64,000 nucleotides of DNA. Origin: Pasteurella oralis. GTDB lineage: Bacteria; Pseudomonadota; Gammaproteobacteria; Enterobacterales; Pasteurellaceae. The stretch lies in assembly GCF_002850605.1 (NCBI RefSeq), contig NZ_NXGB01000004.1:1-64000 (forward strand), given 5' to 3'. Below are positions 38,771 through 48,140 of the stretch, in pieces (the stretch's first letter is position 1; the number at the start of each line of letters is the position of its first letter). A program made the translations under genes and the position numbers. The notes under the pieces were generated by a model, which had not been told where the DNA came from, ran no database searches, and saw only the letters and a list, made by a program, of their open reading frames with translations.

Positions 38771-39337
38771 ATGAACGCATTACAAGTTTTAATTTTTACA
38801 CTGATTGATGTATATGGATTTATTTTAATTCTACGCGCATGGTTTCAATTTAGTCGAGTGGATTTCTACAATCCACTCTCACAGGGCTTAGTCAAAATTA
38901 CCCAACCTATCTTATCTCCTTTGCGTACCTTTATTCCAACAATCAAACATATTGACTTATCTGCGCTTATTTTCGCTTTTCTATTATTTAGTATTAAATT
39001 TCCATTAGCACATTTTGTTGGTAATTTATTTATCAGCAACGCAGATATGTTGGATTATGCATTCATTGGCTTACTCACCCTAGTACGTACTTGTGGTAAA
39101 GCAATTTTCTATGTACTGCTACTTGGCGCAATAATGAGTTGGTTCAATCGCTCGCCAAATCCAATGCAATTTGTTCTCCATCAACTCACAACTCCACTGC
39201 TAAACCCAATTCAACGCATTTTACCTAATACAGGAATGATAGATTTTTCACCAATGCTATTAGCTTTTGCCTTATTTTTCTTAGATAAAGTGCTGCTTGA
39301 TCTATTCGGTGTTTATTGGTTATTAGCTAGCTACTAA
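38771..39337 (+). CDS. yggT: YggT family membrane protein
   Basis: Integral membrane protein with two YggT domains, 188 residues. Each half contains a hydrophobic pair and the signature RAWFQFSRVDFYNPLSQGLVKITQPILSPLRTFIP / SWFNRSPNPMQFVLHQLTTPLLNPIQRILPNTGMIDFSPM. The function is poorly defined; members have been linked to osmotic tolerance or cell-division protein placement in other bacteria. It follows corA after 16 bases and precedes yggU. Confidence 0.92.
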   Translation: MNALQVLIFTLIDVYGFILILRAWFQFSRVDFYNPLSQGLVKITQPILSPLRTFIPTIKHIDLSALIFAFLLFSIKFPLAHFVGNLFISNADMLDYAFIGLLTLVRTCGKAIFYVLLLGAIMSWFNRSPNPMQFVLHQLTTPLLNPIQRILPNTGMIDFSPMLLAFALFFLDKVLLDLFGVYWLLASY

Positions 39338-39364
39338 AAGTGCGGTCAGTTTTAAAGGAATTTT

Positions 39365-39667
39365 GTGACAATAACGGCATCAGCGGTAGAAAAACAAGGC
39401 GAAAACTTACGGTTGCGAATTTTTCTGCAACCGAAAGCCAGTAAAGATCAAATTGTGGGATTACATGACAGCGAACTCAAAATCACTATCACAGCCCCAC
39501 CAATTGACGGGCAAGCTAATGCACACCTACTGAAGTTTTTAAGTAAAACATTCAAAGTACCCAAAAGCAGTATTGTATTAGAAAAAGGCGAACTCAATCG
39601 ACACAAACAGATTTTAATCCCGAATCCGCAAGCGATCCCTGAAGTCGTATCTGCCTTATTAAAATGA
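39365..39667 (+). CDS. yggU: DUF167 protein YggU
   Basis: Conserved 100-residue protein of unknown function. It starts at a GTG preceded by AAAGGA, and an uptake signal lies just upstream (39339-39347). The core matches E. coli YggU closely: [41 protein letters not shown] and [10 protein letters not shown]. It is co-directional with yggT, the usual arrangement. Confidence 0.93.
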   Translation: MTITASAVEKQGENLRLRIFLQPKASKDQIVGLHDSELKITITAPPIDGQANAHLLKFLSKTFKVPKSSIVLEKGELNRHKQILIPNPQAIPEVVSALLK

Positions 39668-39699
39668 AACTTTGCAAACATTCACGGCTTCTCTTTTAC

Positions 39700-40322
39700 T
39701 TAAATAAAGCGACTTGCCAACTGATATACTTGTCTAATTTCTTTGTTTTCTAACTGCCAACTGGCTAACTCTTGCTTAATTAAATCAGGATATATCTTAC
39801 TAATATCACGTAATGCATTACCCACTGACTTACGGACATACTCACTCGTATCTTCTTTTAAACCGGCTAATCGGCTAATCGGCTAATTGCCGTGGTTGGA
39901 TTATCCCTAAAATAATCACGTCCAGTCCAAATCCTTAATCCTTATGTCACTGCGCGTCGTACATTTGCAATCTCACAATGCAGCCACTCATCAATCACTT
40001 CTAATGCATATTTATAACCTCGTCGTTTACAATACTCATCAAAGGCTTTTGCTAATACTTCTTGTACCCGCCAGTTATCATCTTTAGCCACTTCATTTTT
40101 CAAGAAAGCTAAAATCCCGTCTTCTAAAGACAGATAACCAAATAGAAAAACTGCATACATTCGAGTTTGATAATATTCAGATTGATAAGCACTATAGGCA
40201 AGCGGAATAAGATAGGAAAGATTGAACTGTCGAACATCTAACTTAGCTTGTTGTTCAATAGGTTTATAACCATTTAAGATAGATCGGAATTGTGAATCAA
40301 GGTGTTTAATATAGTGCTGCAT
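39700..40322 (-). pseudogene. AlkD-like DNA alkylation repair protein, broken
   Basis: HEAT-repeat protein of the AlkD-like type (family-typical segments YYQTRMYAVFLFGYLS and NWRVQEVLAKAFDEYC). Translation from the ATG at 40322 (MQHYIKHLDSQF) stops at 39942 after ANVRRAVT, where TAA stands where Glu (GAA) would be expected. The frame then continues with GLRIWTGRDYFRDNPTTAISRLA until three tandem copies of CGGCTAAT (39864-39887, + strand). With two copies the frame would resume as GLKEDTSEYVRKSVGNALRDISK and end at 39700. The gene therefore has a nonsense change and an 8-bp expansion. Intact, it would encode about 205 residues. Confidence 0.85.
39864..39887. repeat. Three tandem copies of an 8-bp unit
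   Basis: CGGCTAAT repeated exactly three times within the broken alkD-like gene. Removing one copy restores the downstream reading frame. Confidence 0.95.
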
Positions 40323-40345
40323 TTTTCTTCTGTGGATGAAATAAA

Positions 40346-40681
40346 TCAAACGACACTTTTATTTTTTATCTTCTTTTTCTTTGGTTCTGGTAATTCTTCA
40401 TACATCTTGGTAATTAACTGAGTTAAAAATACTTTATCATCGACTTCCTCAACTAAAAGCATTGCTTTGCCACCTTCATAAGGCGACTCATAAATAGGAT
40501 TCAATACCATTGAAATAGCGGATTTCACCGGTTTAATAAGAAAACGATCGTCATAAATCCCGCCAATAATTTTCTGACGATAATAAATTACAAACTCACC
40601 CATCATTGCCCGATATTGAATATCGTCTAAACCAGATAGTTGTTCTAAAACAAAATTAAGATATCCTTTAGTTGAAGACAT
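40346..40681 (-). CDS. Short TfoX N-terminal domain protein
   Basis: A 111-residue protein that consists only of a TfoX/Sxy N-terminal domain (FVLEQLSGLDDIQYRAMMGEFVIYYRQKIIGGIYDDRFLIKPV). The C-terminal domain of the competence regulator Sxy is missing, so it is not expected to be the Sxy competence activator itself. Similar short proteins are widespread and of unknown function. The C-terminus is a lysine run (EPKKKKIKNK). It precedes the broken alkD-like gene by 23 bases and may have formed an operon with it. Confidence 0.85.
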   Translation of the reverse strand: MSSTKGYLNFVLEQLSGLDDIQYRAMMGEFVIYYRQKIIGGIYDDRFLIKPVKSAISMVLNPIYESPYEGGKAMLLVEEVDDKVFLTQLITKMYEELPEPKKKKIKNKSVV

Positions 40682-40718
40682 ACTTTTCTCCTCTCGCTAA
40701 ATAAACAGGTTGAAAGCA

Positions 40719-41153
40719 TTATAAACTCAACTCAAAAATACTTTTCTTTGGATTAATTTTGAATCCCTCTGCTTCTAAGATAGTTTGTTGCTGCTGTCCT
40801 TGCTCGACAACTAAACGTTTGGATTGTGTATAACGTACAAACTCTTTTGCTTTTGCAATCAACGCCGCATAAATTTCTGCGTAATTTGAGTCAGGTAATA
40901 CAAAAATATCCGTTAATTGCCAATAACGTTGTAATTGAAGAGAAGAAAGACGAGGATAGAGCTGAATGAAACCAAGTGCTTGCTGGTTTTCATTAACTGC
41001 AATAAAGAAAATGCTTTCACTAAAACGAATACGATTGGTCAAAAAGACTAAAGTGCGGTCAGGATTTTCCAGCATTCCATGAGAAAGGCGATATTGCTCA
41101 AAGAGCGGTAATAGAATGTCTAAATTCCATTGTTCAGCTTTAAAAATTTTCAT
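40719..41153 (-). CDS. GNAT-family acetyltransferase
   Basis: Predicted N-acetyltransferase of 144 residues from the ATG giving MKIFKAEQW; the open frame continues upstream to a TTG without family support. GNAT strand and acetyl-CoA regions are suggested by FFIAVNENQQALGFIQLYPRLSS and YWQLTDIFVLPDSNYAEIYAALIAKAKEF; the final part reads LEAEGFKINPKKSIFEL. The substrate is unknown. It contains an uptake signal near 41050. It is divergent from tpiA, and the Shine-Dalgarno is poor. Confidence 0.75.
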   Translation of the reverse strand: MKIFKAEQWNLDILLPLFEQYRLSHGMLENPDRTLVFLTNRIRFSESIFFIAVNENQQALGFIQLYPRLSSLQLQRYWQLTDIFVLPDSNYAEIYAALIAKAKEFVRYTQSKRLVVEQGQQQQTILEAEGFKINPKKSIFELSL

Positions 41154-41331
41154 TTTCGTCACAATCGGGTATTTTTTGTCAAATCTATACAGTGGATTGT
41201 AGCTTTTTAAAACAAAATAATCACCTTTTACCAAAAAAATTTTTCAAATTTGCCTAAAATCAACAGAACTAAATAAAAAATTTGATATAGTAATGCGGTC
41301 ATTTTTTATTAATTTAATACGGAGAAAAATT

Positions 41332-42117
41332 ATGGCTCGTCGTCCTTTAGTTATGGGTAACTGGAAATTAAACGGTAGCAAAGCATTCACAAAAGAATTA
41401 ATCGAGGGCTTAAAAGCAGAATTAGCCGATGTTGAAGGTTGTGATGTCGCAATTGCACCACCAGTCATGTATTTAGCTGAAGCTGAAGCTGCATTAAAAT
41501 GCAGTTGCAGCTGTGGCAGCAAAACTATCGCGCTTGGCGCACAAAACGTTGATGTTAATGTACAAGGTGCGTTTACGGGCGATATCTCAACTGAAATGTT
41601 AAAAGATTTTGGCGCACAATACATCATCATTGGTCACTCTGAGCGTCGTACCTATCATAAAGAAAGCGATGAGTTGATCGCAAAAAAATTCGCAGCATTA
41701 AAACAAGCCGGTTTAACACCTGTATTATGTATCGGTGAAAGTGAAGCAGAAAATGAAGCAGGCAAAACAGAAGAAGTGTGCGCACGTCAAATTGACGCCG
41801 TACTAAATACGTTAGGTGCAGAAGCATTTAACGGTGCAGTGATTGCTTACGAGCCAATTTGGGCAATTGGTACTGGCAAATCAGCGACTCCTGCACAAGC
41901 ACAAGCTGTTCACGCTTTTATCCGTGCTCATATCGCGAAGAAAGATCAAGCAGTAGCAGCGCAAGTGATTATTCAATACGGTGGTTCAGTCAATGATGCG
42001 AATGCAGCAGAATTATTCACACAACCCGATATCGACGGTGCATTAGTGGGCGGCGCGTCACTAAAAGCACCCGCATTTGCTGTGATCGTAAAAGCAGCAG
42101 CAAAAGCAAAAAGCTAA
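41332..42117 (+). CDS. tpiA: Triosephosphate isomerase
   Basis: Glycolytic enzyme interconverting dihydroxyacetone phosphate and glyceraldehyde 3-phosphate. Active-site elements are GNWKLNG (Lys12), IGHSERR (catalytic His) and [12 protein letters not shown] (catalytic Glu and loop 6), then [10 protein letters not shown] for phosphate binding. It has 261 residues from the ATG preceded by GGAG; a 13-residue upstream extension in frame is ignored. It carries strong, biased codon use as expected of a highly expressed gene. Confidence 0.98.
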   Translation: MARRPLVMGNWKLNGSKAFTKELIEGLKAELADVEGCDVAIAPPVMYLAEAEAALKCSCSCGSKTIALGAQNVDVNVQGAFTGDISTEMLKDFGAQYIIIGHSERRTYHKESDELIAKKFAALKQAGLTPVLCIGESEAENEAGKTEEVCARQIDAVLNTLGAEAFNGAVIAYEPIWAIGTGKSATPAQAQAVHAFIRAHIAKKDQAVAAQVIIQYGGSVNDANAAELFTQPDIDGALVGGASLKAPAFAVIVKAAAKAKS

Positions 42118-42134
42118 TTTGATTTCTTTCAACC

Positions 42135-42161
42135 AAAAAGCAGATCTTCGATCTGCTTTTT
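42135..42161 (+). terminator. Terminator after tpiA
   Basis: AAAAAGCAGAT and ATCTGCTTTTT form an 11-bp stem around CTTCG, with A and T runs on both sides. It can serve tpiA and the convergent methyltransferase gene. Confidence 0.92.
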
Positions 42162-42180
42162 TATTCTCTCAAAAGTGCGG

Positions 42181-43002
42181 TCACTTTTTTGCTTTTTTCC
42201 AACTGACAAACGCCCAAATTTTAAAATCACTACGCGCAGAAGTGAGATTTGGATGTTTGGTATAATAATCTTTGAGTTTTGCTATTTCTTGCTCACTCAA
42301 CTCACCAATAGACCACTGGACAGATTGAATAAAACTTTGCTCATCCATTTTTTCTGACTGAACCAACCCGCATTCTGCCGTAATAAAATCAACGGATGCG
42401 TAGTAACCTTTCTGATGCAGTAAATTTAACGCATACATGTAATTAGGAAAACCAACAGAATCTCGTCCAATATATTGCAAAATATCTCGAGCGATAAAAT
42501 CTTTTTCCACAATCATTGTCATATACACCGCTTTCTTTGCTTTAGCATTCAGTTTATCTATCGCCTGATCTAAATCTGCCACCATAGAAGAACGTGACGA
42601 TACGCAAATATCACATTCAGGTACATCATCCCAATTGTCTTCCCAAGATTTACACAGTGCTTGTACATTGTAAAAGCCTAAGGCTTTTGCGCGTTGTTGC
42701 AATACGGATAACATACCTTCACTATAATCCAGAGCATATACTTGCTTAATCTGCGCAGCAACCGTTAAAGAAATTGCGCCACCACCGCAACCAACATCAA
42801 GTAAAGTATCTTCTTCGGTGAGCTCCATTCGACTAGCAAAGGCGCTAACATATTCGTTATGTAGATCGTATTCAGACTGTTGCATTTTCTCTGCTTTGCG
42901 ATCCCAATCTTGAGCTGTTTTTGGCTCTCTTGCTGCAAGTTGATAGTGATTTCGATACAATTCAGCAAAATTGATATCCCAAAGGGTTTGAAGTTTAGTC
43001 AT
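42181..43002 (-). CDS. Class I SAM-dependent methyltransferase
   Basis: Soluble methyltransferase of 273 residues. SAM motif I is LLDVGCGGGAISL at about 66-78, followed by the acidic motif VYALDYSEGML. The substrate is unknown. Its 5' end overlaps the relic ABC ATPase by 8 bases, so it may once have been the last gene of a metal or cofactor transport operon. An uptake signal lies at 42172-42180 directly beyond the stop. Confidence 0.85.
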   Translation of the reverse strand: MTKLQTLWDINFAELYRNHYQLAAREPKTAQDWDRKAEKMQQSEYDLHNEYVSAFASRMELTEEDTLLDVGCGGGAISLTVAAQIKQVYALDYSEGMLSVLQQRAKALGFYNVQALCKSWEDNWDDVPECDICVSSRSSMVADLDQAIDKLNAKAKKAVYMTMIVEKDFIARDILQYIGRDSVGFPNYMYALNLLHQKGYYASVDFITAECGLVQSEKMDEQSFIQSVQWSIGELSEQEIAKLKDYYTKHPNLTSARSDFKIWAFVSWKKAKK

Positions 43003-43431
43003 AACTTGTCCTTAAATTTTTACGTAATAGCTGCTTATCTAACTGATAAATTATTGCTAAATTTTCTATTGTTAATGTTTGTTTCGGTTTGCCATTTGCA
43101 ATAATTTTGCCTTGATGAAACAAGATAACTTGATCCGCAATTTGCATACTATGCTCTGGCCGATGTGTTGTCATCAGAATAGACAACCCCGTTTACTTTA
43201 ATTGAGCGATGCCTAATGTTGCTAAACACTGTTCTGCAATTGTAATGTCGACTTTTTTGGTGTGCTGTACCAAGCGAACTGAGCAGTCCTTCCCATTAGT
43301 ACAACTTGTTGCACAGTAAAACGAAATAAATGGTGAACCTGTGGTACATAACCAATAAATTGCGCAAGGCGCTTTTGTATCCATCCAAAGTGCGGTCGAT
43401 TTTTTAACAATTTTAGCTAACATAGCCACTC
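42995..43431 (-). pseudogene. Relic of an iron/molybdate-type ABC ATPase
   Basis: Pieces of a FecE/MolC-like ATP-binding protein remain. One frame (about 43222-43400) reads AQFIGYVPQVHHLFRFTVQQVVLMGRTAQF. After a frameshift the next frame reads DITIAEQCLATLGIAQLK down to 43193. After a deletion, SILMTTHRPEHSMQIADQVILFHQGKI continues to 42995. Walker A, the signature motif and Walker B are all missing. No permease or binding-protein gene is adjacent. An uptake signal lies at the 5' end (43388-43396). Confidence 0.8.
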
Positions 43432-43534
43432 CTTTTTGATTAAGAAATCGCTATATACTATTATTTACATTGATAAAAATAAACAATTGTTATCTTTAGA
43501 AAATCTAAATGTATTTTTGTGAGAAATGTCGCAT

Positions 43535-43566
43535 AAAAAAGTACAGAGATTATTCTGTACTTTTTT
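43535..43566 (-). terminator. Terminator of lgtF
   Basis: GTACAGA (43541-43547) pairs with TCTGTAC (43554-43560), extended by A6/T6 flanks, giving a 13-bp stem 11 bases past the lgtF stop; its A/T flanks could let it work in both directions. Confidence 0.88.
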
Positions 43567-43576
43567 CAATGCAAAT

Positions 43577-44341
43577 TTATCGTTTTGTTTCTGTCCTTAC
43601 CCACAAATCGGCATATTTAACAAAAGTGGAGTGAGTAGAAAGGATGGCAAGCAGCAAACCTTGTTTACCGTCGAGAAAACCTGCTTTAATAATATACATC
43701 TTGATGAAGCAACCAATTGCATGAGTAAAGGCAGAAAATAAACTGCCCTTTTTACCCAACTTTTCCCGTTTTTCTGCCCAAGCTTTAGCATAACTTGCGG
43801 ATTTGACTAAATAATGATGCATATCTTTATAAGTATAGTGATCTAAATCACCCGTGAGTTTCTCTACTACCGCATGAGTTGGCAACATCACTTTTTCATG
43901 CACGACATCATCATTATATTGCGTAAATTGCGTTTTATATAAACGTAATACAAAATCAGGATACCAACCCGAATGACGAATCTTGCGCCCAAAAACTTCA
44001 CTTAAACGCGGAATTTTATATACCACATTATCTTTATTTTGCTGTACCGCTCGTTGAATAGATAAACGTAGTTCTGGCGTGACACGTTCATCTGCATCCA
44101 ACCACAGCACATAATCACTAGTGACATATTGTTGCGCTAATTGACGCTGTCTACCAAAGCCTTGCCAATCGGTGTTTTGATAGAATTTTGCCCCATAGCT
44201 TAGTGCAATTTCTTGTGTGTTATCTGTACTGCCAGAATCTAGAATCACGATTTCATCGACCCAATCTTTTACTGTATCTAAACATTGAGCCAAATGTTCT
44301 GATTCATTTTTTACAATCATAGCAACGCTAAGTGTTGGCAT
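43577..44341 (-). CDS. lgtF: Lipooligosaccharide glucosyltransferase LgtF-like (GT2)
   Basis: Family 2 glycosyltransferase, 254 residues, with the start [33 protein letters not shown] and the DxD motif WLDADERV. Its position next to waaA and coaD is the same as that of H. influenzae lgtF, which adds a beta-1,4-linked glucose to the first heptose. The enzyme resembles the WaaE/KdtX group as well, so the exact acceptor is inferred from context. It is divergent from waaA. Confidence 0.82.
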   Translation of the reverse strand: MPTLSVAMIVKNESEHLAQCLDTVKDWVDEIVILDSGSTDNTQEIALSYGAKFYQNTDWQGFGRQRQLAQQYVTSDYVLWLDADERVTPELRLSIQRAVQQNKDNVVYKIPRLSEVFGRKIRHSGWYPDFVLRLYKTQFTQYNDDVVHEKVMLPTHAVVEKLTGDLDHYTYKDMHHYLVKSASYAKAWAEKREKLGKKGSLFSAFTHAIGCFIKMYIIKAGFLDGKQGLLLAILSTHSTFVKYADLWVRTETKR

Positions 44342-44423
44342 ACTTTTTATCCTTTATGTCTTCAATGCAACAGTTTATACTAAAGCGAGTTTGTCCATTT
44401 TAACATAACCGAATATTTATTCT

Positions 44424-45701
44424 ATGTTGCGTTTTTTTTACACAATCTTATTGTATTTAATCCAACCCATTGTTGTGTTGTTTATGTTTGGGCGTAGCTT
44501 AAAAGCGCCCAATTACCGTAAACGACTCAATGAACGCTATGGTTTTTATTGTGGACTCACGTCACCTAAACCCAATGGCATTATTGTTCATGCTGCATCG
44601 GTAGGTGAAGTCATCGCTGCCACACCATTAATTAAACGTATTCAATTACAATATCCTGATTTGCCAATTACTGTCACAACAGTCACACCAACAGGTTCAG
44701 ATCGCGTTAAAGCGGCGTTTGCAACAAGCGTATCCCATGTTTATTTGCCTTATGATTTACCTGATGCAGTTAATCGCTTCATTAGCTTTATTCAACCCAA
44801 AATTTGTATTGTGATTGAAACAGAAATTTGGCCAAACTTAATTACTCAACTGAAAAAACGTGATATTCCTTTTATTATTGCAAATGCACGTTTATCTGCT
44901 CGCTCGGCAAAACGCTATGGTTGGTTCAAGCAATCATTATATCCTGTTTTTGACAATATTAGTCTCATTGCCGCACAAGATGATGTCAGTGGTAAACGTT
45001 ATTTAGCATTAGGTTACGATCCAGAACGCTTAAAATACACAGGCAATATTAAATATGACTTGACCACTAATGGCAATTTATTAGAAAAGATCAATACACT
45101 CAAAACAGAATGGGGAAAAGATCGTCCAGTGTGGATTGCTGCAAGCACTCATGAAGGTGAGGAAGAATTAATTTTAGAAAGCCATCGTTTGTTACTGAAT
45201 AAATACCCAAACTTATTACTCATTCTGGTCCCTCGCCATCCAGAACGTTTTAATACAGTAGCAGAATTGATAGAAAAGCATAAATTCCGTTATATACGCC
45301 GTAGTGCAAATATCGCGCCACCAGCCACAACTCAAGTGGTGCTTGGTGATACAATGGGCGAGTTGATGTTACTCTATGGTATTGCAGATATTGCGCTCGT
45401 AGGTGGTAGCTTAGTCAAACATGGCGGGCACAATCCATTAGAGCCCTTAACTTTTAAATTACCTGTCTTGAGTGGTAAATATACATTTAACTTCCCTGAA
45501 GTCTTTACTAAATTGCTGCAAGTACAAGGCGCACTTGAGGTTAATGAAAATACTAAAGCAATCACCAATGCAGTAGAAAAATTTTTAGACTCTGCTGAAT
45601 TACGCGCACGTTATGGCAATGCAGGCTATGAAGTCTTGGTTGAAAACCGTGGCGCATTACAACGTTTATTAGATTTATTAGCACCTTATTTAAGTAAGTA
45701 A
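44424..45701 (+). CDS. waaA: Kdo transferase WaaA
   Basis: Membrane-associated GT30 glycosyltransferase that adds 3-deoxy-D-manno-octulosonic acid to lipid A precursor from CMP-Kdo. It has 425 residues with an N-terminal membrane anchor. The catalytic Glu lies in [14 protein letters not shown], and the C-terminal signature reads [16 protein letters not shown]. Presence of kdkA nearby suggests a single phosphorylated Kdo, as in Haemophilus. coaD follows after 2 bases. Confidence 0.96.
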   Translation: MLRFFYTILLYLIQPIVVLFMFGRSLKAPNYRKRLNERYGFYCGLTSPKPNGIIVHAASVGEVIAATPLIKRIQLQYPDLPITVTTVTPTGSDRVKAAFATSVSHVYLPYDLPDAVNRFISFIQPKICIVIETEIWPNLITQLKKRDIPFIIANARLSARSAKRYGWFKQSLYPVFDNISLIAAQDDVSGKRYLALGYDPERLKYTGNIKYDLTTNGNLLEKINTLKTEWGKDRPVWIAASTHEGEEELILESHRLLLNKYPNLLLILVPRHPERFNTVAELIEKHKFRYIRRSANIAPPATTQVVLGDTMGELMLLYGIADIALVGGSLVKHGGHNPLEPLTFKLPVLSGKYTFNFPEVFTKLLQVQGALEVNENTKAITNAVEKFLDSAELRARYGNAGYEVLVENRGALQRLLDLLAPYLSK

Positions 45702-45703
45702 TT

Positions 45704-46180
45704 ATGATAACAGTGATTTACCCTGGTACATTTGATCCTATTACAAACGGTCATCTTGATATCATTCAACGTACTGCACGTTTATTTCCAAATGTCCTTG
45801 TAGCAGTAGCGTCCAATCCAAATAAAAAGCCACTATTTGATTTAGAAACACGTGTGCAATTAGTCAAACAAGCGGTTGCTCATCTATCCAATGTGGAAGT
45901 AGTTGGTTTTTTAGATTTACTCGCTGATGTCGTGAAAGAACGTCAAATTACTGCAATTATTCGTGGGGTACGCAGCGCAAGCGACTTTGATTATGAACTC
46001 CAACTGGCGCATTTAAATCGTTTATTAACAGATGGCGTCGAAAGTTTATTTTTTCCACCATCAGAGCGTTGGTCCTATGTATCATCCACCATGATCCGTG
46101 AAATTCATTTACACCATGGCGATGTCAGTCAATTAGTACCAGAAGTCGTGTTTCATGCATTAGAAAATCTGAAAAAGTGA
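45704..46180 (+). CDS. coaD: Phosphopantetheine adenylyltransferase
   Basis: Transfers AMP from ATP to 4'-phosphopantetheine, the penultimate step of coenzyme A synthesis. Motifs are [14 protein letters not shown] (the nucleotidyltransferase TxGH) and SSTMIREI, with the family length of 158 residues. Linkage with waaA is conserved in Pasteurellaceae, which led to the older name kdtB. An uptake signal overlaps the stop codon region. Confidence 0.97.
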   Translation: MITVIYPGTFDPITNGHLDIIQRTARLFPNVLVAVASNPNKKPLFDLETRVQLVKQAVAHLSNVEVVGFLDLLADVVKERQITAIIRGVRSASDFDYELQLAHLNRLLTDGVESLFFPPSERWSYVSSTMIREIHLHHGDVSQLVPEVVFHALENLKK

Positions 46181-46196
46181 CCGCACTTTTAAACAC

Positions 46197-46223
46197 AATA
46201 AGGACATCTAAGATGTCCTTATT
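46197..46223. terminator. Hairpin overlapping the kdkA stop codon
   Basis: AATAAGGACATCT (46197-46209) and AGATGTCCTTATT (46211-46223) form a 13-bp inverted repeat with a one-base centre. The right arm covers the last codons and stop of kdkA, and the structure can end coaD transcripts. Confidence 0.75.
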
Positions 46224-46941
46224 CGTGATAACCAAGTAGCAAATTTTGCCAATCTTGTTCAGTAAATTGAATGCCCATGCGTCCCACTTCTTTGATAAAA
46301 GAGCGCTGTAAACGTTGCAAATTCTCAGCTTTCCAACTGTCACCGAGTTGATGACCACTTTTATCAAAGTCCAATAACCAAAATTTACAGTTGCCCGCAA
46401 GAGGTTGTACCAAAATATTATGTGCATTTAAATCACTATGGCAGACTTGTAAATTATGCAGCTGCCGAATCAATCGACCAATTTTCTGCCAATTCTCACT
46501 AGACAATGTTGAATGTTGCAAATAGGTGGTCAAATCTTCCGCATTTTCAATTTTTTCTGTCAACAAATCAGCACGATAGAAACCAAATGCGATCTTTTCA
46601 ACACGTGCACCTATAGGTTTCGGTACGGCAAGTCCTGCTTCATATAATTGTTTTAATAAATTAAATTCAGCAAAACTACGCGCTGTAGAAAGTGTCGCAA
46701 AACGATAACGATCACGATTGAATTTACCCCAAAGACCACCACGATAATAATGACGCAATGCGGTATTGACACCCAAAACATCATCTGTTTTTAAAAACCA
46801 AGTTGTACCACGTCCTTTTGCTGAACCAACTATACGGTCTTGTTTTTTCCAGAAATGTGATTGGAAGAAAGATTCTTGATCAGGCTTAGGCTGTTTAAAA
46901 TTAAAGAGAAAAAAAGTATTTTTATGTTTAAATTCAAGCAT
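46219..46941 (-). CDS. kdkA: Kdo kinase KdkA
   Basis: Protein-kinase-like enzyme that phosphorylates Kdo of lipid A at position 4, known from Haemophilus, where the core has one Kdo-phosphate. It has 240 residues. Kinase motifs are CHSDLNAHNILVQ (catalytic loop) and LLDFDKSGHQ (DFG-like). The pattern GRGTTWF in the N-terminal lobe is family-typical. Together with waaA and opsX it defines the inner core. Confidence 0.94.
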   Translation of the reverse strand: MLEFKHKNTFFLFNFKQPKPDQESFFQSHFWKKQDRIVGSAKGRGTTWFLKTDDVLGVNTALRHYYRGGLWGKFNRDRYRFATLSTARSFAEFNLLKQLYEAGLAVPKPIGARVEKIAFGFYRADLLTEKIENAEDLTTYLQHSTLSSENWQKIGRLIRQLHNLQVCHSDLNAHNILVQPLAGNCKFWLLDFDKSGHQLGDSWKAENLQRLQRSFIKEVGRMGIQFTEQDWQNLLLGYHE

Positions 46942-47034
46942 ATTGCCGTAGGTTCAAATCAGAGATAGCGAATAGTCACATTCTACTTTAAAATAGTTAA
47001 AATTCACACAAGATTTATTTGCATGGACTGTTTT

Positions 47035-48078
47035 ATGGCACTTTTTAGTTCTCCTCCGCGATCGCTCTGTATTTTACGTTTATCTGCTATTGGTGATGTG
47101 TGTCATGCACTTGCCGCTGTGCAGCAAATTCAACGTTATTGGCCAAGTACCAAAATCAGCTGGATCGTAGGTAAAACCGAAGCACAATTATTAGCAGGTA
47201 TTCCGAATGTGGAACTGATTACTTATGATAAAAAAACTGGTTGGCAAGGCATCTTCGCATTATGGCGACAACTTAAAGCACAACAGTTTGATGCGCTGCT
47301 TAATATGCAAACTGCTTTACGAGCCTCAATCATTTCCTTAGGCATTAAAGCTACTTATAAAATTGGCTTTGGCAAAAAAAGAGCCAGAGAAGGACAATGG
47401 CTCTTTACCAATCGAAAAATTACTGAGCCGAATAGCCCACATGTGCTTGATGGCTTTATGGCATTTGTCGATTATCTAGGTGTCCCAATTGAACAACCAC
47501 AATGGCAATTACAGATCAGTGAGCAAGATCGCCAAATAGTTAAGCAATATCTTGATCCAATGCGAAAAAATCTACTGATTTCCCCTTGCTCCAGTAAAGC
47601 AGAAAAAGATTGGCTAATTGAGCGTTATGCTGAAATTGCTAATATTGCTCATCAACATAATATTCAAGTTATTTTTTGTTCTTCTCCAGCTAAACGAGAG
47701 ATGGAAATGACGCAAAAAATTATTACATTATGCGACTTTCAGCCAATTGATTTATCAGGAAAAACCAATCTTAAACAGCTTACTGCATTAATTGGATTGG
47801 TCGATTTAGTCATCGCACCTGATTCTGGACCAGCACACTTAGCCACAACGCAAGGCACTGATGTTATCGGTTTATATGCTTATCATAACCCACAAAGAAC
47901 AGGACCTTACTATAACTTAGCCAATGTGGTATCTGTCTATGAACAAAACGCACAACAAGAATTTGGTAAGTCCTCTGCTGAACTGCCATGGGCAACAAAA
48001 CTTAAAGGTAAAAATTTAATGGCACAAATCCAAGTTGCTGATGTCGTTGCCCAAATGAAAGCGCTTAAGTTGTTTTAA
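47035..48078 (+). CDS. opsX: Heptosyltransferase I (OpsX)
   Basis: GT9 glycosyltransferase that adds the first L-glycero-D-manno-heptose to phosphorylated Kdo. It has 347 residues from the ATG giving MALFSSPPRSLCILRLSAIGDVCHAL; an in-frame ATG four codons upstream is an alternative and neither has a strong Shine-Dalgarno. The C-terminal donor-binding region reads VIAPDSGPAHLATTQG. It closely follows H. influenzae OpsX along its length. It is divergent from kdkA. Confidence 0.94.
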   Translation: MALFSSPPRSLCILRLSAIGDVCHALAAVQQIQRYWPSTKISWIVGKTEAQLLAGIPNVELITYDKKTGWQGIFALWRQLKAQQFDALLNMQTALRASIISLGIKATYKIGFGKKRAREGQWLFTNRKITEPNSPHVLDGFMAFVDYLGVPIEQPQWQLQISEQDRQIVKQYLDPMRKNLLISPCSSKAEKDWLIERYAEIANIAHQHNIQVIFCSSPAKREMEMTQKIITLCDFQPIDLSGKTNLKQLTALIGLVDLVIAPDSGPAHLATTQGTDVIGLYAYHNPQRTGPYYNLANVVSVYEQNAQQEFGKSSAELPWATKLKGKNLMAQIQVADVVAQMKALKLF

Positions 48079-48140
48079 AGTGCGGTCTATTTTTGCCAAG
48101 TTTTGAACCCTGTTCATCACAAAAAATTAAAGGGATAACA

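Noticed and set aside
39942..40349. Treating the alkD-like open frame as an intact 135-residue gene
   Set aside because: Clear homologous sequence continues in the same frame after the stop and then in another frame after the 8-bp repeats, so it is a truncated gene.
41154..41234. N-terminal extension of the GNAT protein to a TTG start
   Set aside because: The extra 27 residues do not look like the start of a GNAT fold and run into the tpiA promoter region; the ATG at 41153 is preferred.
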